Shown in pieces: positions 34,296 to 41,951 of a DNA stretch of 58,479 nt (positions within the stretch are counted from its first letter, which is position 1; the number at the start of each line of letters is the position of its first letter). The stretch spans positions 1 to 58,479 of the forward strand of contig CAKTNS010000011.1 of the NCBI GenBank assembly GCA_934589225.1. Reading direction: 5' to 3'. Origin of the DNA: an uncultured Oscillospiraceae bacterium (GTDB lineage: Bacteria > Bacillota > Clostridia > Oscillospirales > Oscillospiraceae). Below the pieces are notes generated by a model. The model did no database searches, had not been told where the DNA came from, and saw only the letters and a program-made list of their open reading frames with translations. A program made the translations under genes and the position numbers.

Positions 34296-35435
34296 TTACA
34301 AGTGAGGAACGGTATTCGCGTCAAAAACAATGCTGCCACGGAGAATCGTCATCTGGTTTGTCAGCATTTTTGTACCGGCCAAGCTATTTCCCTGGGAATC
34401 CAGGAAGGTGCAAGGCTGATCTGTCAGTTTCAGAATCGCCACGTCCGCCTGGGTGCCGGGGCGCAGCGTGCCGGTGCCGTCAGTCAAAGACAGTGCCTTG
34501 GCAGGCTGGGTAGTGACGCAGGGAATGATTTGGGCCATGGATAGTCCAAGATTCAGATATTTGGACAGAAGAAACGGAAGATTGCGGACCATCTGCCCCT
34601 TGGATACGGTGGCCGCCGTCAAATCCGTGCTGATGACCGTGGGCAAAAATCCCTGGTCCAGTGCCTTCTTTGCCGTTTCGAAGGAGAAGTTGGTGCGCCC
34701 GTTGGCACAATCCATAATAACGCCCCGTCTTGCCGCTTGAAGGACCTCTGGAAGCACCTTGCCGGAATCATCCAAAATGGTAGAACCCTTTCCGTGGTAC
34801 AGGTGGCAGAGAATGTCACCCGGGCGCAGCATATCCGCAAATTCCGCCATTGGGATGCAGGGGTCTGTACAATGGACGCAGACAGGGACATGGAAGCGTT
34901 CTCCCAGAGCCAGTGCCTGCTCCAGCGGCGCTTTCCCAAAGGGGCCAACGATGGCCTTGCTGATGCGCACCTTCAGTCCGCGGATCTCCTGAGGATAGGC
35001 CTCCAGCAGCCCCGCGATCCCGGAAATATCCGTTAAAGCAGGATCCAGATTTTCATTCAGGCCACTGCCCATCTGTCCCATAGAGGAGATATTCAGGAAG
35101 GAATAGACCTTCTCCTGCTTCCGGGCCAGAATGCTGTGGAACGCCTTGTAATTGGCGCTTCCAGCGGTTCCGGCATCGACACAGGCCGTAACGCCATAGG
35201 CAAGCAGCAGATCCGCATTAAACCCGAACTGGCTGCCGCCTTGGAACACATGGGTATGCATATCCACAAGGCCGGGGGTCACATAGTATCCGGAGGCATC
35301 CAGGACCTCCGGATGCTCCAGCGCCGGAAGAGCACCCACCGCCAGAATGCGGCCATCCCGGATGGCGACATCGCAAACACCGTCAATTCCGTTGGCCGGG
35401 TCTATCACATGGCCGTTACGAATGAGAATATCCAT
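34296..35435 (-). CDS. Amidohydrolase/deacetylase family metallohydrolase
   Basis: 379 residues of the amidohydrolase superfamily, close in pattern to the 'amidohydrolase/deacetylase' group related to dihydroorotases. Metal ligands are visible: DMHTHVFQGG (HxH after the first strand), the lysine expected to be carboxylated in GLKVRISKAIVG, a histidine in PVCVHCTDP, LCHLYHGKG, and the final aspartate in VISTDLTAA. The ATG at 35435 has AAGGAG upstream; a GTG at 35441 is too close. It would hydrolyse a cyclic amide, N-acyl or similar bond. The natural substrate is unknown; the operon suggests release of a small acid. Confidence 0.82.
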   Translation of the reverse strand: MDILIRNGHVIDPANGIDGVCDVAIRDGRILAVGALPALEHPEVLDASGYYVTPGLVDMHTHVFQGGSQFGFNADLLLAYGVTACVDAGTAGSANYKAFHSILARKQEKVYSFLNISSMGQMGSGLNENLDPALTDISGIAGLLEAYPQEIRGLKVRISKAIVGPFGKAPLEQALALGERFHVPVCVHCTDPCIPMAEFADMLRPGDILCHLYHGKGSTILDDSGKVLPEVLQAARRGVIMDCANGRTNFSFETAKKALDQGFLPTVISTDLTAATVSKGQMVRNLPFLLSKYLNLGLSMAQIIPCVTTQPAKALSLTDGTGTLRPGTQADVAILKLTDQPCTFLDSQGNSLAGTKMLTNQMTILRGSIVFDANTVPHL

Positions 35436-35461
35436 GGGCACAGCTCCTTTTCAGAAGATTC

Positions 35462-36727
35462 TTACAGAGGCCACAGCATGGGCAGCAGCACCACGCACAG
35501 GACAAAGGTCAGCAGCAGCACAGACCAGTTGCTCTTGCCGTAGTCCTTGAATTTAAATCCGCCATTTCCGTAAATGATGGTCGCAGGCGGGCAGGCAACG
35601 GGGCTGACATAACCGCAGGTCGCGGCGATGGTCGCAGTGACGATCAGGGCGGCAGGGCTGACACCCAAGGTCTCGCCAATGGCGACTACGATGGGAACCA
35701 GCAGGTTAATGGTGACCACGTTGGAGGTAAACTGGGTCATGAAGCAGGAGACCAGGAAGACCACGGCGGTGATCAGATATACATTGCCGGTACCGCCGCA
35801 GATATTGGCGACCAGGTCCGCGATCATTTGGGCAGCGCCGGTGGATTTCAGTGCGGCACCCAGAGGCAGCATACCAACATACAGGAATACGGTCTTCATA
35901 TCGATGAGGTTATAAACCGTTTTGCCCTTCAGAATGCGCATGGCACAGACGGCAATGGCACCCAGCATAGCAATCATGTACAGCGGAATGCCGATCTTGC
36001 CCGTGACGCACATTCCCACAAATACCAGCGCAATGACCACCACGGAGGCGATCTGCTGCCACACAGGGGCGGACTTCTTTTCATCGGATTTAAAAACACT
36101 GTTTTCGGTATTGGCCTTGCAGTCCGGCAGCTTCTTCCAACCGTAGAACAGCAGCCACAGGAAGGTCAGAACGGTAATGGGCAGGCCGATACGGCCGATA
36201 TCGAAAGCGCCGAAGGTACCGCCCAGTTCTACAATGGCGTTCTGGGCAATGGAGTTAACGGTAGCATCTCCCACCAGGGTCAACCGGCCGCCGCACATGA
36301 CACCCAGGAAGCCGGCCATCATCAGCTTGGAGGCGCTGTAGCCTACAGATGCCTGCAGACCCAGCAGCAGCGGGATCATCATGGCCATGACGCCGGTGTT
36401 GTTCAGCAGGGCGGACAGGGCCACTCCCAGCCAAAAAACCACCATGATCATCTGCTTTTCGGTTTTTGCAACCTTCAAAGCAGCCTTCGCCACTTTTTCC
36501 GTAACGCCTGTCTCAAACAGCGCGCCGCCTACCAGGATCATGGAAATCAGCAGAATAACGGTGGAATTGGAAAAACCGGCAATGGCATCAGCGGGAGTCA
36601 CAATGCCGGTAAGGACCAGAACAGCCAGACACAGCATTGCGGTAAGAGGTACGGGGATCTTCTCGGTGATAAACAGAACAGCTGCCGCAACCAGTACGAT
36701 CAGTGTAATAACAGCAGGCGATATCAT
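35462..36727 (-). CDS. SLC13/DASS-like anion permease
   Basis: 421 residues with about eleven to twelve membrane helices. The features fit the SLC13/ion-transporter superfamily of di- and tricarboxylate or sulfate carriers: STVILLISMILVGGALFETG, SALLNNTGVMAMMIPLLLG (an SNT-like hairpin motif) and, in the second half, TQFTSNVVTINLLVPIVVA, the matching inverted repeat. It probably brings in the organic acid handled by the other enzymes of the operon. The RBS AAGGAGGACCCTTT is excellent. The substrate cannot be specified. Confidence 0.85.
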   Translation of the reverse strand: MISPAVITLIVLVAAAVLFITEKIPVPLTAMLCLAVLVLTGIVTPADAIAGFSNSTVILLISMILVGGALFETGVTEKVAKAALKVAKTEKQMIMVVFWLGVALSALLNNTGVMAMMIPLLLGLQASVGYSASKLMMAGFLGVMCGGRLTLVGDATVNSIAQNAIVELGGTFGAFDIGRIGLPITVLTFLWLLFYGWKKLPDCKANTENSVFKSDEKKSAPVWQQIASVVVIALVFVGMCVTGKIGIPLYMIAMLGAIAVCAMRILKGKTVYNLIDMKTVFLYVGMLPLGAALKSTGAAQMIADLVANICGGTGNVYLITAVVFLVSCFMTQFTSNVVTINLLVPIVVAIGETLGVSPAALIVTATIAATCGYVSPVACPPATIIYGNGGFKFKDYGKSNWSVLLLTFVLCVVLLPMLWPL

Positions 36728-36782
36728 AAAGGGTCCTCCTTGATCTCAATTCTCATTATAAAATTACTTTTTGAAGAAAATA

Positions 36783-37664
36783 TTATGCTTTATTCACATT
36801 CCACCCGGCGAGCACGTCCTGCCAGGTGCGGCCCACCTCGCCATTGGGAAAACGGTCTTTGATGCCGGTATCCCTGATCCAGGCCAGCTTTTCCCGGGTG
36901 GCCTCTGCCATGGTATAGGGCAGACCGTCCTCTTTCAGAAAATCCACCACGTTTTGCAGCTCATGCTCCCGGCGATCGGCGTGGATAATGGCACCGGATA
37001 CATAGCCATTGATGATCTTTTCGAATCCGGGGCCGAAGCTATCCAGGAAGCTTTCCACAATGGTATCCTCTACACCATAACGCTGGGCAGCCTGCAGCGA
37101 TTCAAACAGCAGGCAGCTGATGCCCTTGGCGGTGATGGAGCGGATAAACTTGATGCTGGTGGCGGTGCCGGGCTCTCCCTCCACATAGGTCAGACGCATA
37201 TGGAAGGGTGCCATCATTTCCAGGTATTCTCTGGCCCCGCTGCCGCAGCAGAGGGTGGGAACCTGGTGGCGGTCCTTGAGCAGGGTGCCCATCATGGCAC
37301 CGTCTACAAACCGTCCTCCCTTTTCCTCAACCAGCGCGGCAATGCGCTTCTTTTCAGCAGGGGTAGCCGTGGACACGTCCACGTAGACGGTTCCGGCTGT
37401 CAGGCCGGGAACAGCCTCCCTGGCGGCACTGAGGGCAAAACCGGAAGGTACGGCGGCAATGACCACCTCCGCCTCCCGGCAGACCTCCGCGGAGGTTTCC
37501 TTCCGGGCAGCCTGCGCTTTGGTCCGCTTGGCTGCCAGCTTCTCCGCAAAACGGGGATCATTCTGCATGGCATCGAAGCAGATCATCTTTTCCGCCCCTT
37601 CTTCATGCAGCCCCTCCGCAATGGCTGCGGCAGCTTCGCCGAAGCCTACAAATCCAATGGTCAT
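36783..37664 (-). CDS. NAD(P)-dependent reductase with DUF1932 domain (6-phosphogluconate/3-hydroxyisobutyrate dehydrogenase-like)
   Basis: 293 residues. The N-terminal Rossmann domain has TIGFVGFGEAAAAIAEGL (GxGxxA-type), then VVIAAVPSGFA and the substrate-binding VDVSTATPAEKKRI. The C-terminal helical domain has GTATSIKFIRSITAKGISCLLFE, the beta-hydroxyacid dehydrogenase lysine helix (Lys in IKF), and DUF1932-like DSFGPGFEKI. The start at 37664 follows AGGAGTG and overlaps the previous stop region; an in-frame ATG at 37697 would lie well inside the previous gene. It probably oxidises or reduces a 3-hydroxyacid in the operon's pathway. Confidence 0.82.
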   Translation of the reverse strand: MTIGFVGFGEAAAAIAEGLHEEGAEKMICFDAMQNDPRFAEKLAAKRTKAQAARKETSAEVCREAEVVIAAVPSGFALSAAREAVPGLTAGTVYVDVSTATPAEKKRIAALVEEKGGRFVDGAMMGTLLKDRHQVPTLCCGSGAREYLEMMAPFHMRLTYVEGEPGTATSIKFIRSITAKGISCLLFESLQAAQRYGVEDTIVESFLDSFGPGFEKIINGYVSGAIIHADRREHELQNVVDFLKEDGLPYTMAEATREKLAWIRDTGIKDRFPNGEVGRTWQDVLAGWNVNKA

Positions 37665-37668
37665 CCGA

Positions 37669-38637
37669 TCACTCCTGTAAATACGCCCCATTGACAAGAT
37701 GGGGGCTTGTTAGTTTTTCCCCGTTTCGGACGGCATTGATCTGCTGGGCAATACGTTGGGCCATCTGCAGGGCATTGTCCGTGGTGTTTCCCCCCAAGTG
37801 CTGGGTCAGCACCACGTTTTGCAGCCCTTCAAAAAGATTTGTCCGAATCAGGTCCTCTTCGATGGCGTCGAACCCCGCGCCAAGCAGTTTTCCTTCCTTC
37901 AGTGCCTGGGCGACGGCGGCATAGTCCACCAGCTCCTCCCGGGCCGTATTGATCAGCACTGCCCCGTCCTTCATCTTTGCCAGCGTGTCTGCGCAGATGA
38001 AGTTCCGAGTCTGCTGGGTCAGCGGCGCATGGAGGGACAGAATATCAGAATCCTTCACCAGGGTATCCGGGTCCACAAAGGTGACACCCAGCTCCTTTTC
38101 CCGGTCCTCCGGCAGCCGGAAGGGGTCATAGTAGATGACCTCCGCGCCGAAGGCCCTGGTCAGAGCCGCGACCTTCCGGCCGATATTGCCAATGCCATAG
38201 ATGCCCACGGTTTTACCGCTGATGGTGTAGGAGCGCTTGGCATAGGTCTCCCGGCTCCACACGCCCTCCATGGTATCCCGGGTCATGGGCACAAGGTTGC
38301 GATAAACGGCCAGCATCAGCGCCAGGGCCATTTCGCTGACAGGGACAGCGTTCATCCCTGCGGTAACGGCTACGGGAATGCCGCGGCTTCCGGCGGCGGC
38401 AATGTCAACCGTGTCGAAGCCCGCTCCCCAACGCTGGATGAGCCTGCACTTGTCCAGCAGGGCGATTTCCGGCGCGTCCAGCCGCAGCGTCCGCAGAATC
38501 ACATAATCGGCCTGCCGGAGGAGCTCCCGGTCGATCTCCGGAGAAAAAATCAGGTGGAAGCAGGGCTGAGGAAGAGCGTTATTCAGTGCTGTCTGCATGG
38601 CCCCGTTAAAGGGGCCGAAAACGGCAATGGTCTCCAT
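37669..38637 (-). CDS. D-isomer-specific 2-hydroxyacid dehydrogenase
   Basis: 322 residues. The family signatures are in order: GKTVGIYGIGNIGRKVAALTRAFGAEVIYYDPF (NAD-binding Rossmann), LHAPLTQQTRNFICADTLAKMKDGAVLINTARE (catalytic Arg and Glu region) and, near the end, TQHLGGNT with the catalytic histidine. It interconverts a 2-hydroxyacid and 2-oxoacid; the substrate is not determined. The ATG at 38637 has GAGGG 8 nt upstream and lies 11 bases after the aldolase gene; the longer frame to 38682 would overlap it. Confidence 0.9.
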   Translation of the reverse strand: METIAVFGPFNGAMQTALNNALPQPCFHLIFSPEIDRELLRQADYVILRTLRLDAPEIALLDKCRLIQRWGAGFDTVDIAAAGSRGIPVAVTAGMNAVPVSEMALALMLAVYRNLVPMTRDTMEGVWSRETYAKRSYTISGKTVGIYGIGNIGRKVAALTRAFGAEVIYYDPFRLPEDREKELGVTFVDPDTLVKDSDILSLHAPLTQQTRNFICADTLAKMKDGAVLINTAREELVDYAAVAQALKEGKLLGAGFDAIEEDLIRTNLFEGLQNVVLTQHLGGNTTDNALQMAQRIAQQINAVRNGEKLTSPHLVNGAYLQE

Positions 38638-38648
38638 AGAAGGAACCC

Positions 38649-39356
38649 TCATTTCTGCTGAGCCAGCAGATCCAATACCCACTGGGGTGCCAGAACAGGC
38701 AGCGGCTTGCCTTCGGCCTTGGCCTGGTTATAGGCCGCAATGGCCGCATCCCGCTTGTCCTCGTAAGCCGCCTTCTCCTCGGCCTTGGCCATCACCTCTT
38801 CGATCCGGTCCCGGGGCACGACGGTCACGCCGTCCGCACCGCCCACGACCAAATCGCCGGGGTTCACCTGCACACCGCCGCAGAGGATGGTCCCATTGAC
38901 GGTTCCGGCATCCTTTTTAATGGGACCGGCTTGCATCTGTCCCTTGGAATACACCGGGAAGTTCATTTCAATGCAGCCCTGCCGGTCCCGGGTGTAACCG
39001 TCGATGACCATACCTGCGTAACCTACAGCCTTGCAGGCCCCCATGATGAGGTCACCAAAGTAGGCACGATCCGGATAGGCTTTGCCGTCAATGACCATCA
39101 CATAGCCCTCGGCAGGGAGGGAATAGGAGGCAACGTGGATCGGGAAGTTGTCTCCGTTGGCGGTCTCCACCGTAACGGCGGTGCCCACCATGGTCATGGC
39201 GGGGTCCGGGTTCACGGGCATGATGGAGGCTTCCATAACGCCATCCTTCAAAATGCCCAGGCCCTTCATGCCGTCAGCCAGCAGGGCGGGGTTCAGTTTC
39301 TTGGCTCGCTGAATCACGTCAGCGGGCAGCAGCGGGGGAAATTCGTGAATTGCCAT
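38649..39356 (-). CDS. RraA-like / 4-hydroxy-4-methyl-2-oxoglutarate aldolase family protein
   Basis: 235 residues of the RraA/HMG aldolase family. The signatures are GTAVTVETANGDNFPIH near residue 77, IMGACKAVGYAGMVIDGYTRD (the GxxxxxAxxxGxxGxVxDGxxRD block with the catalytic Arg and Asp), and CGGVQVNPGDLVVGGADGVTVVPRD. Members either cleave 4-hydroxy-2-oxoacids to pyruvate or decarboxylate oxaloacetate; others bind RNase E. With two dehydrogenases and an anion carrier in the operon the enzymatic role is far more likely. First gene of the operon, divergent from LysR. Confidence 0.88.
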   Translation of the reverse strand: MAIHEFPPLLPADVIQRAKKLNPALLADGMKGLGILKDGVMEASIMPVNPDPAMTMVGTAVTVETANGDNFPIHVASYSLPAEGYVMVIDGKAYPDRAYFGDLIMGACKAVGYAGMVIDGYTRDRQGCIEMNFPVYSKGQMQAGPIKKDAGTVNGTILCGGVQVNPGDLVVGGADGVTVVPRDRIEEVMAKAEEKAAYEDKRDAAIAAYNQAKAEGKPLPVLAPQWVLDLLAQQK

Positions 39357-39475
39357 AGTTGAATCGACTCCTTTTGGAAGCGAATGTTTCCTTTTTCTTT
39401 TGCAGGGTCACAGCGAAGGCACCGCGCGCTGTGCTTTCGTGGAAAGGTTCCCGGCGTTCCCCTGTCCATGGCCCC

Positions 39476-39543
39476 ATTATATCGACATCTTTTGCCAATG
39501 AGAAACAGTGTAATTTTGTTCTTCCACAAAAAAACTTGTGGAA
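39476..39543 (-). promoter_or_regulatory. Promoter and candidate LysR operator of the acid-catabolism operon
   Basis: A minus-strand -10 TATAAT (39476-39481) has only a weak -35 (TTCTCA, 17 nt away), as expected for an activator-dependent promoter. About 20 nt further upstream a perfect inverted repeat, TTCCACAA (39522-39529) and TTGTGGAA (39536-39543), could be the LysR recognition site. Confidence 0.6.
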
Positions 39544-39580
39544 CCAAAAAATCTTTTGTATGGTTGTACAAATTGCCCAA

Positions 39581-39610
39581 TTGACACCGGTTCCACGCCG
39601 CGAGTATACT
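39581..39610 (+). promoter_or_regulatory. Promoter of the LysR gene
   Basis: Plus-strand TTGACA (39581-39586), 18 nt, TATACT (39605-39610). The LysR start codon lies 82 nt downstream. The operator candidate at 39522-39543 lies upstream of both divergent promoters. Confidence 0.75.
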
Positions 39611-39691
39611 GTACGAAAAAAGCAGCCTTTGGGAGACTGTTCGGGTTTCTGCCCGCGGCGGCTCCGGCACCCGGCATTGAGGAGGGACAAA

Positions 39692-40627
39692 ATGGACACC
39701 GTCAGTCTGGTATATTTTTCAGAGGCCGCCAAGGACCTGAATTTTACAAAAACAGCCCAGCGCCTGTTTATTTCTCAACAGACACTGAGCAATCACATCG
39801 CCCGTTTGGAGGAAGCTTATCAGGTAAAGCTCTTTGAGCGCAAGCCCCGGCTCATGCTGACCTACGCAGGAGAAACGCTACTGTCCTTTGCCCGGGATTA
39901 TAAAACCAGCGAGGAAAACCTCAAGGCCCAGCTGACAGACATTGCCCAGCGAGAGTCCACCCAGCTGCGCATTGGCTGCACCCCCCACAGGACCAGCATC
40001 GTCATGCCGATCCTTGCGGAGGCGTTTTCCGAGCGGTATCCCAACGTAGAGTTGGATTTCTATGTCTATCACTCGGTAGACCTGATGGAAATGCTGGTCA
40101 ATGGAGAGCTGGATATGGCACTGGCCATTGAAAAACAGCAGAATCCTTTGTTAAGAAGCATTCCACTTTATCATGACCAAATCTACCTTATGGTTTCCAG
40201 AGACCTTCTGGGCCGCTATTACGGAAATCGGGCCGATGTCCTGATCTGTAACGCCCGGGAAAACGGTGCGGACCTGGCAGACTTTATGCAGCTGCCCTTT
40301 GTAGACATCCGCTCCGCCAATCTTATCCGGGATGTATTTCACAGCTGTGATCTGTCACCCCATTTTGGCATCACTGTCAACTATCCTCAATTTGCCCTGC
40401 CGAATTTTTTTGAAAATACCGCTGCTTCCATTATTACGTCAACCACTTATACCCACATCCGGCATCAGGTTTCAGAGAACATCCTCTTTTTCCGGGTGAA
40501 CATCACGCCCAGACTGTCCCTGCATGATATCGCCTTTATGCATCTGGAAAAGAAGCACCTTTCCCGGTATGAAAAATTCTTTTTTCAGTTGGCGAAGGAT
40601 CATTTTGAGGCACTGAAGCAGGAATAA
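39692..40627 (+). CDS. LysR family transcriptional regulator
   Basis: 311 residues. The N-terminal winged helix-turn-helix is clear: YFSEAAKDLNFTKTAQRLFISQQTLSNHIARLEEAYQVKLFERK (residues about 8-52). The effector domain follows (LRIGCTPHRTSIVMPILAEAF, then LDMALAIEKQQNPLL). The frame is open far upstream, but the ATG at 39692 has GAGGAGGGAC in front and starts the HTH. Divergent from the aldolase-dehydrogenase-carrier operon, it is very likely its activator, responding to a pathway acid. Confidence 0.94.
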   Translation: MDTVSLVYFSEAAKDLNFTKTAQRLFISQQTLSNHIARLEEAYQVKLFERKPRLMLTYAGETLLSFARDYKTSEENLKAQLTDIAQRESTQLRIGCTPHRTSIVMPILAEAFSERYPNVELDFYVYHSVDLMEMLVNGELDMALAIEKQQNPLLRSIPLYHDQIYLMVSRDLLGRYYGNRADVLICNARENGADLADFMQLPFVDIRSANLIRDVFHSCDLSPHFGITVNYPQFALPNFFENTAASIITSTTYTHIRHQVSENILFFRVNITPRLSLHDIAFMHLEKKHLSRYEKFFFQLAKDHFEALKQE

Positions 40628-40682
40628 ATCCATGCGCCCGCCGCTTTTCCCCGCAGACTCTGTTTTTCCGCCCCATGTGAAA

Positions 40683-40719
40683 CCCCTCCTACCGCCCGAT
40701 TCGGGGTAGGAGGGGCTTC
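40683..40719. terminator. Bidirectional terminator between lysR and the TM2 gene
   Basis: An 11-bp stem, CCCCTCCTACC (40683-40693) with GGTAGGAGGGG (40705-40715). Plus-strand tail cttcttcggtt, minus-strand tail gtttcac. It serves two convergent genes. Confidence 0.75.
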
Positions 40720-40761
40720 TTCGGTTATGGGAAAACAACCAAAAGTGAACCCAACAGGGGA

Positions 40762-41100
40762 TCACAGAACGGCCATCAGGGCTTCGTAGTTCTTTTCTTT
40801 GGTTTTCTTGGAGACCGAGAACCAGTCAATGATCGTCAGGATGCCGAAGCAGCCGCCGGTGAGCAGTTTCAGGATGCCCATGCCGGTTTCGCCCAGCATA
40901 AAGCGGTCAATGCCCAGGCCGCCGAGAAAGATGGAAATCAGCAGCAGCGTGGTGGGGTCTTTCAATTCGACCGTTGACAATTGGCTGAATTTCTGGTCAT
41001 CAATGGCGGACAGCCGGTTTTTCAGATCGTTCATCTTTTCCGGGGGGAAATACTTCTGGTTTGTCATGAGGTACATGTCAAGCTTGTTCTGATCCATCAT
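40762..41100 (-). CDS. TM2 domain membrane protein
   Basis: 112 residues. An N-terminal soluble part (MDQNKLDMYLMTNQKYFPPEKMNDLKNRL, split by a helix) precedes a TM2 domain: LLLISIFLGGLGIDRFMLGETGMGILKLLTGGCFGILTIIDWF, two helices joined by the DRF-type turn. TM2 proteins are widespread with no settled function in bacteria. The ATG is preceded by GGAGGCGTTAGAA. A single gene with its own promoter and terminator. Confidence 0.88.
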   Translation of the reverse strand: MMDQNKLDMYLMTNQKYFPPEKMNDLKNRLSAIDDQKFSQLSTVELKDPTTLLLISIFLGGLGIDRFMLGETGMGILKLLTGGCFGILTIIDWFSVSKKTKEKNYEALMAVL

Positions 41101-41173
41101 TTCTAACGCCTCCTATTACAATGTAGTAGATGATATTTGTGCATATAGGGCTTTATGTCCTATATCTGGTATT

Positions 41174-41202
41174 ATAATACCATAGGAATCAAATGATTGC
41201 AA
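41174..41202 (-). promoter_or_regulatory. Promoter of the TM2 gene
   Basis: Minus-strand TTGCAA (41197-41202), 17 nt, TATTAT (41174-41179). The -10 lies in a perfect 14-bp palindrome, GGTATTATAATACC (41168-41181), which might be an operator. Confidence 0.65.
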
Positions 41203-41327
41203 TAGATTTTGAAAAATACAGGAAACAGCAGAAATATTTGTAGTTTCATCCAATATTTGTTATAAAATCCTCTGATTTCGCAAAACGGTTTTGTAGGATG
41301 AAACGAATTTTTCAGCATGCGGAACCA

Positions 41328-41377
41328 ACTGACACTTCTGTCAGTGACAAAGGGGCAAAAGTATTCTATAATATAAT
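41328..41377 (+). promoter_or_regulatory. Promoter of the small membrane protein, with TGACA/TGTCA repeats
   Basis: Plus-strand GTGACA (41344-41349), 17 nt, TATAAT (41367-41372); a second TATAAT overlaps at 41372-41377. The -35 lies in a run of alternating half-sites, TGACA-n4-TGTCA-G-TGACA, a likely regulator site. Confidence 0.65.
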
Positions 41378-41504
41378 GTACAAAAGAATCCGCAGCTGTT
41401 GGACGGAGGTGGATGGCGTTCTGTTTCTGTCCGAGATACACAAATATCTTCCGTTGTTGCCGGACACCATGTAAGAGAAAAACTATAAAAGGGAGGCTGT
41501 AAAC

Positions 41505-41921
41505 ATGAAGGGACAGAATTTTTTGAAGGTAACGGGCATTTTGATGATCGTTGGGGCGGTGTTCTCCATCATTGCCGGTGTTCTGGTCGGCGGGTTGGGG
41601 GCGGTGGCCGCCGGAGCCGGTGCAGCCTCCGGGCTGACCGGAGCTTACTGGGTGGCCCTGTTCGTGACCCTGGTGGGAGGCATCTGCCAGATGATCGCGG
41701 GCATCAAGGGCGTGAAGCATTGCAAGAATAAAGATCGCTCCAAGCATCTGATCCTCTGGGGCGCGGTGGTCGCCGGGTGCAGTCTGGTCAGCGTGATCTT
41801 CAGCGCGGTCAACAGCGGCGAACTGAACGGGGCGTCCCTGGTATCCAGCGTGGTCATTCCCTGCCTCTATATTTACGGGGCAGTGCTCAACAGCAAGGAA
41901 GAAGACAGCATCCAGTTTTAG
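41505..41921 (+). CDS. Small membrane protein of unknown function
   Basis: 138 residues with four hydrophobic segments (about 8-30, 42-66, 80-100, 108-128) and short charged loops (VKHCKNKDRSKH). It starts MKGQNFLKVTGILMIVGAVFSIIAG, a pattern shared with many uncharacterised clostridial membrane proteins. The RBS AGGGAGGCTGTAAAC is strong. It lies 30 bases before a DUF5067-like lipoprotein gene, probably in one transcript. No function can be assigned. Confidence 0.8.
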   Translation: MKGQNFLKVTGILMIVGAVFSIIAGVLVGGLGAVAAGAGAASGLTGAYWVALFVTLVGGICQMIAGIKGVKHCKNKDRSKHLILWGAVVAGCSLVSVIFSAVNSGELNGASLVSSVVIPCLYIYGAVLNSKEEDSIQF

Positions 41922-41951
41922 AGACCTTTGACGGAATGAAAGGAGGCTATT

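Noticed and set aside
41172..41747. A 191-codon minus-strand frame
   Set aside because: It covers a promoter region and the antisense of the small membrane-protein gene; no motif or ribosome site.
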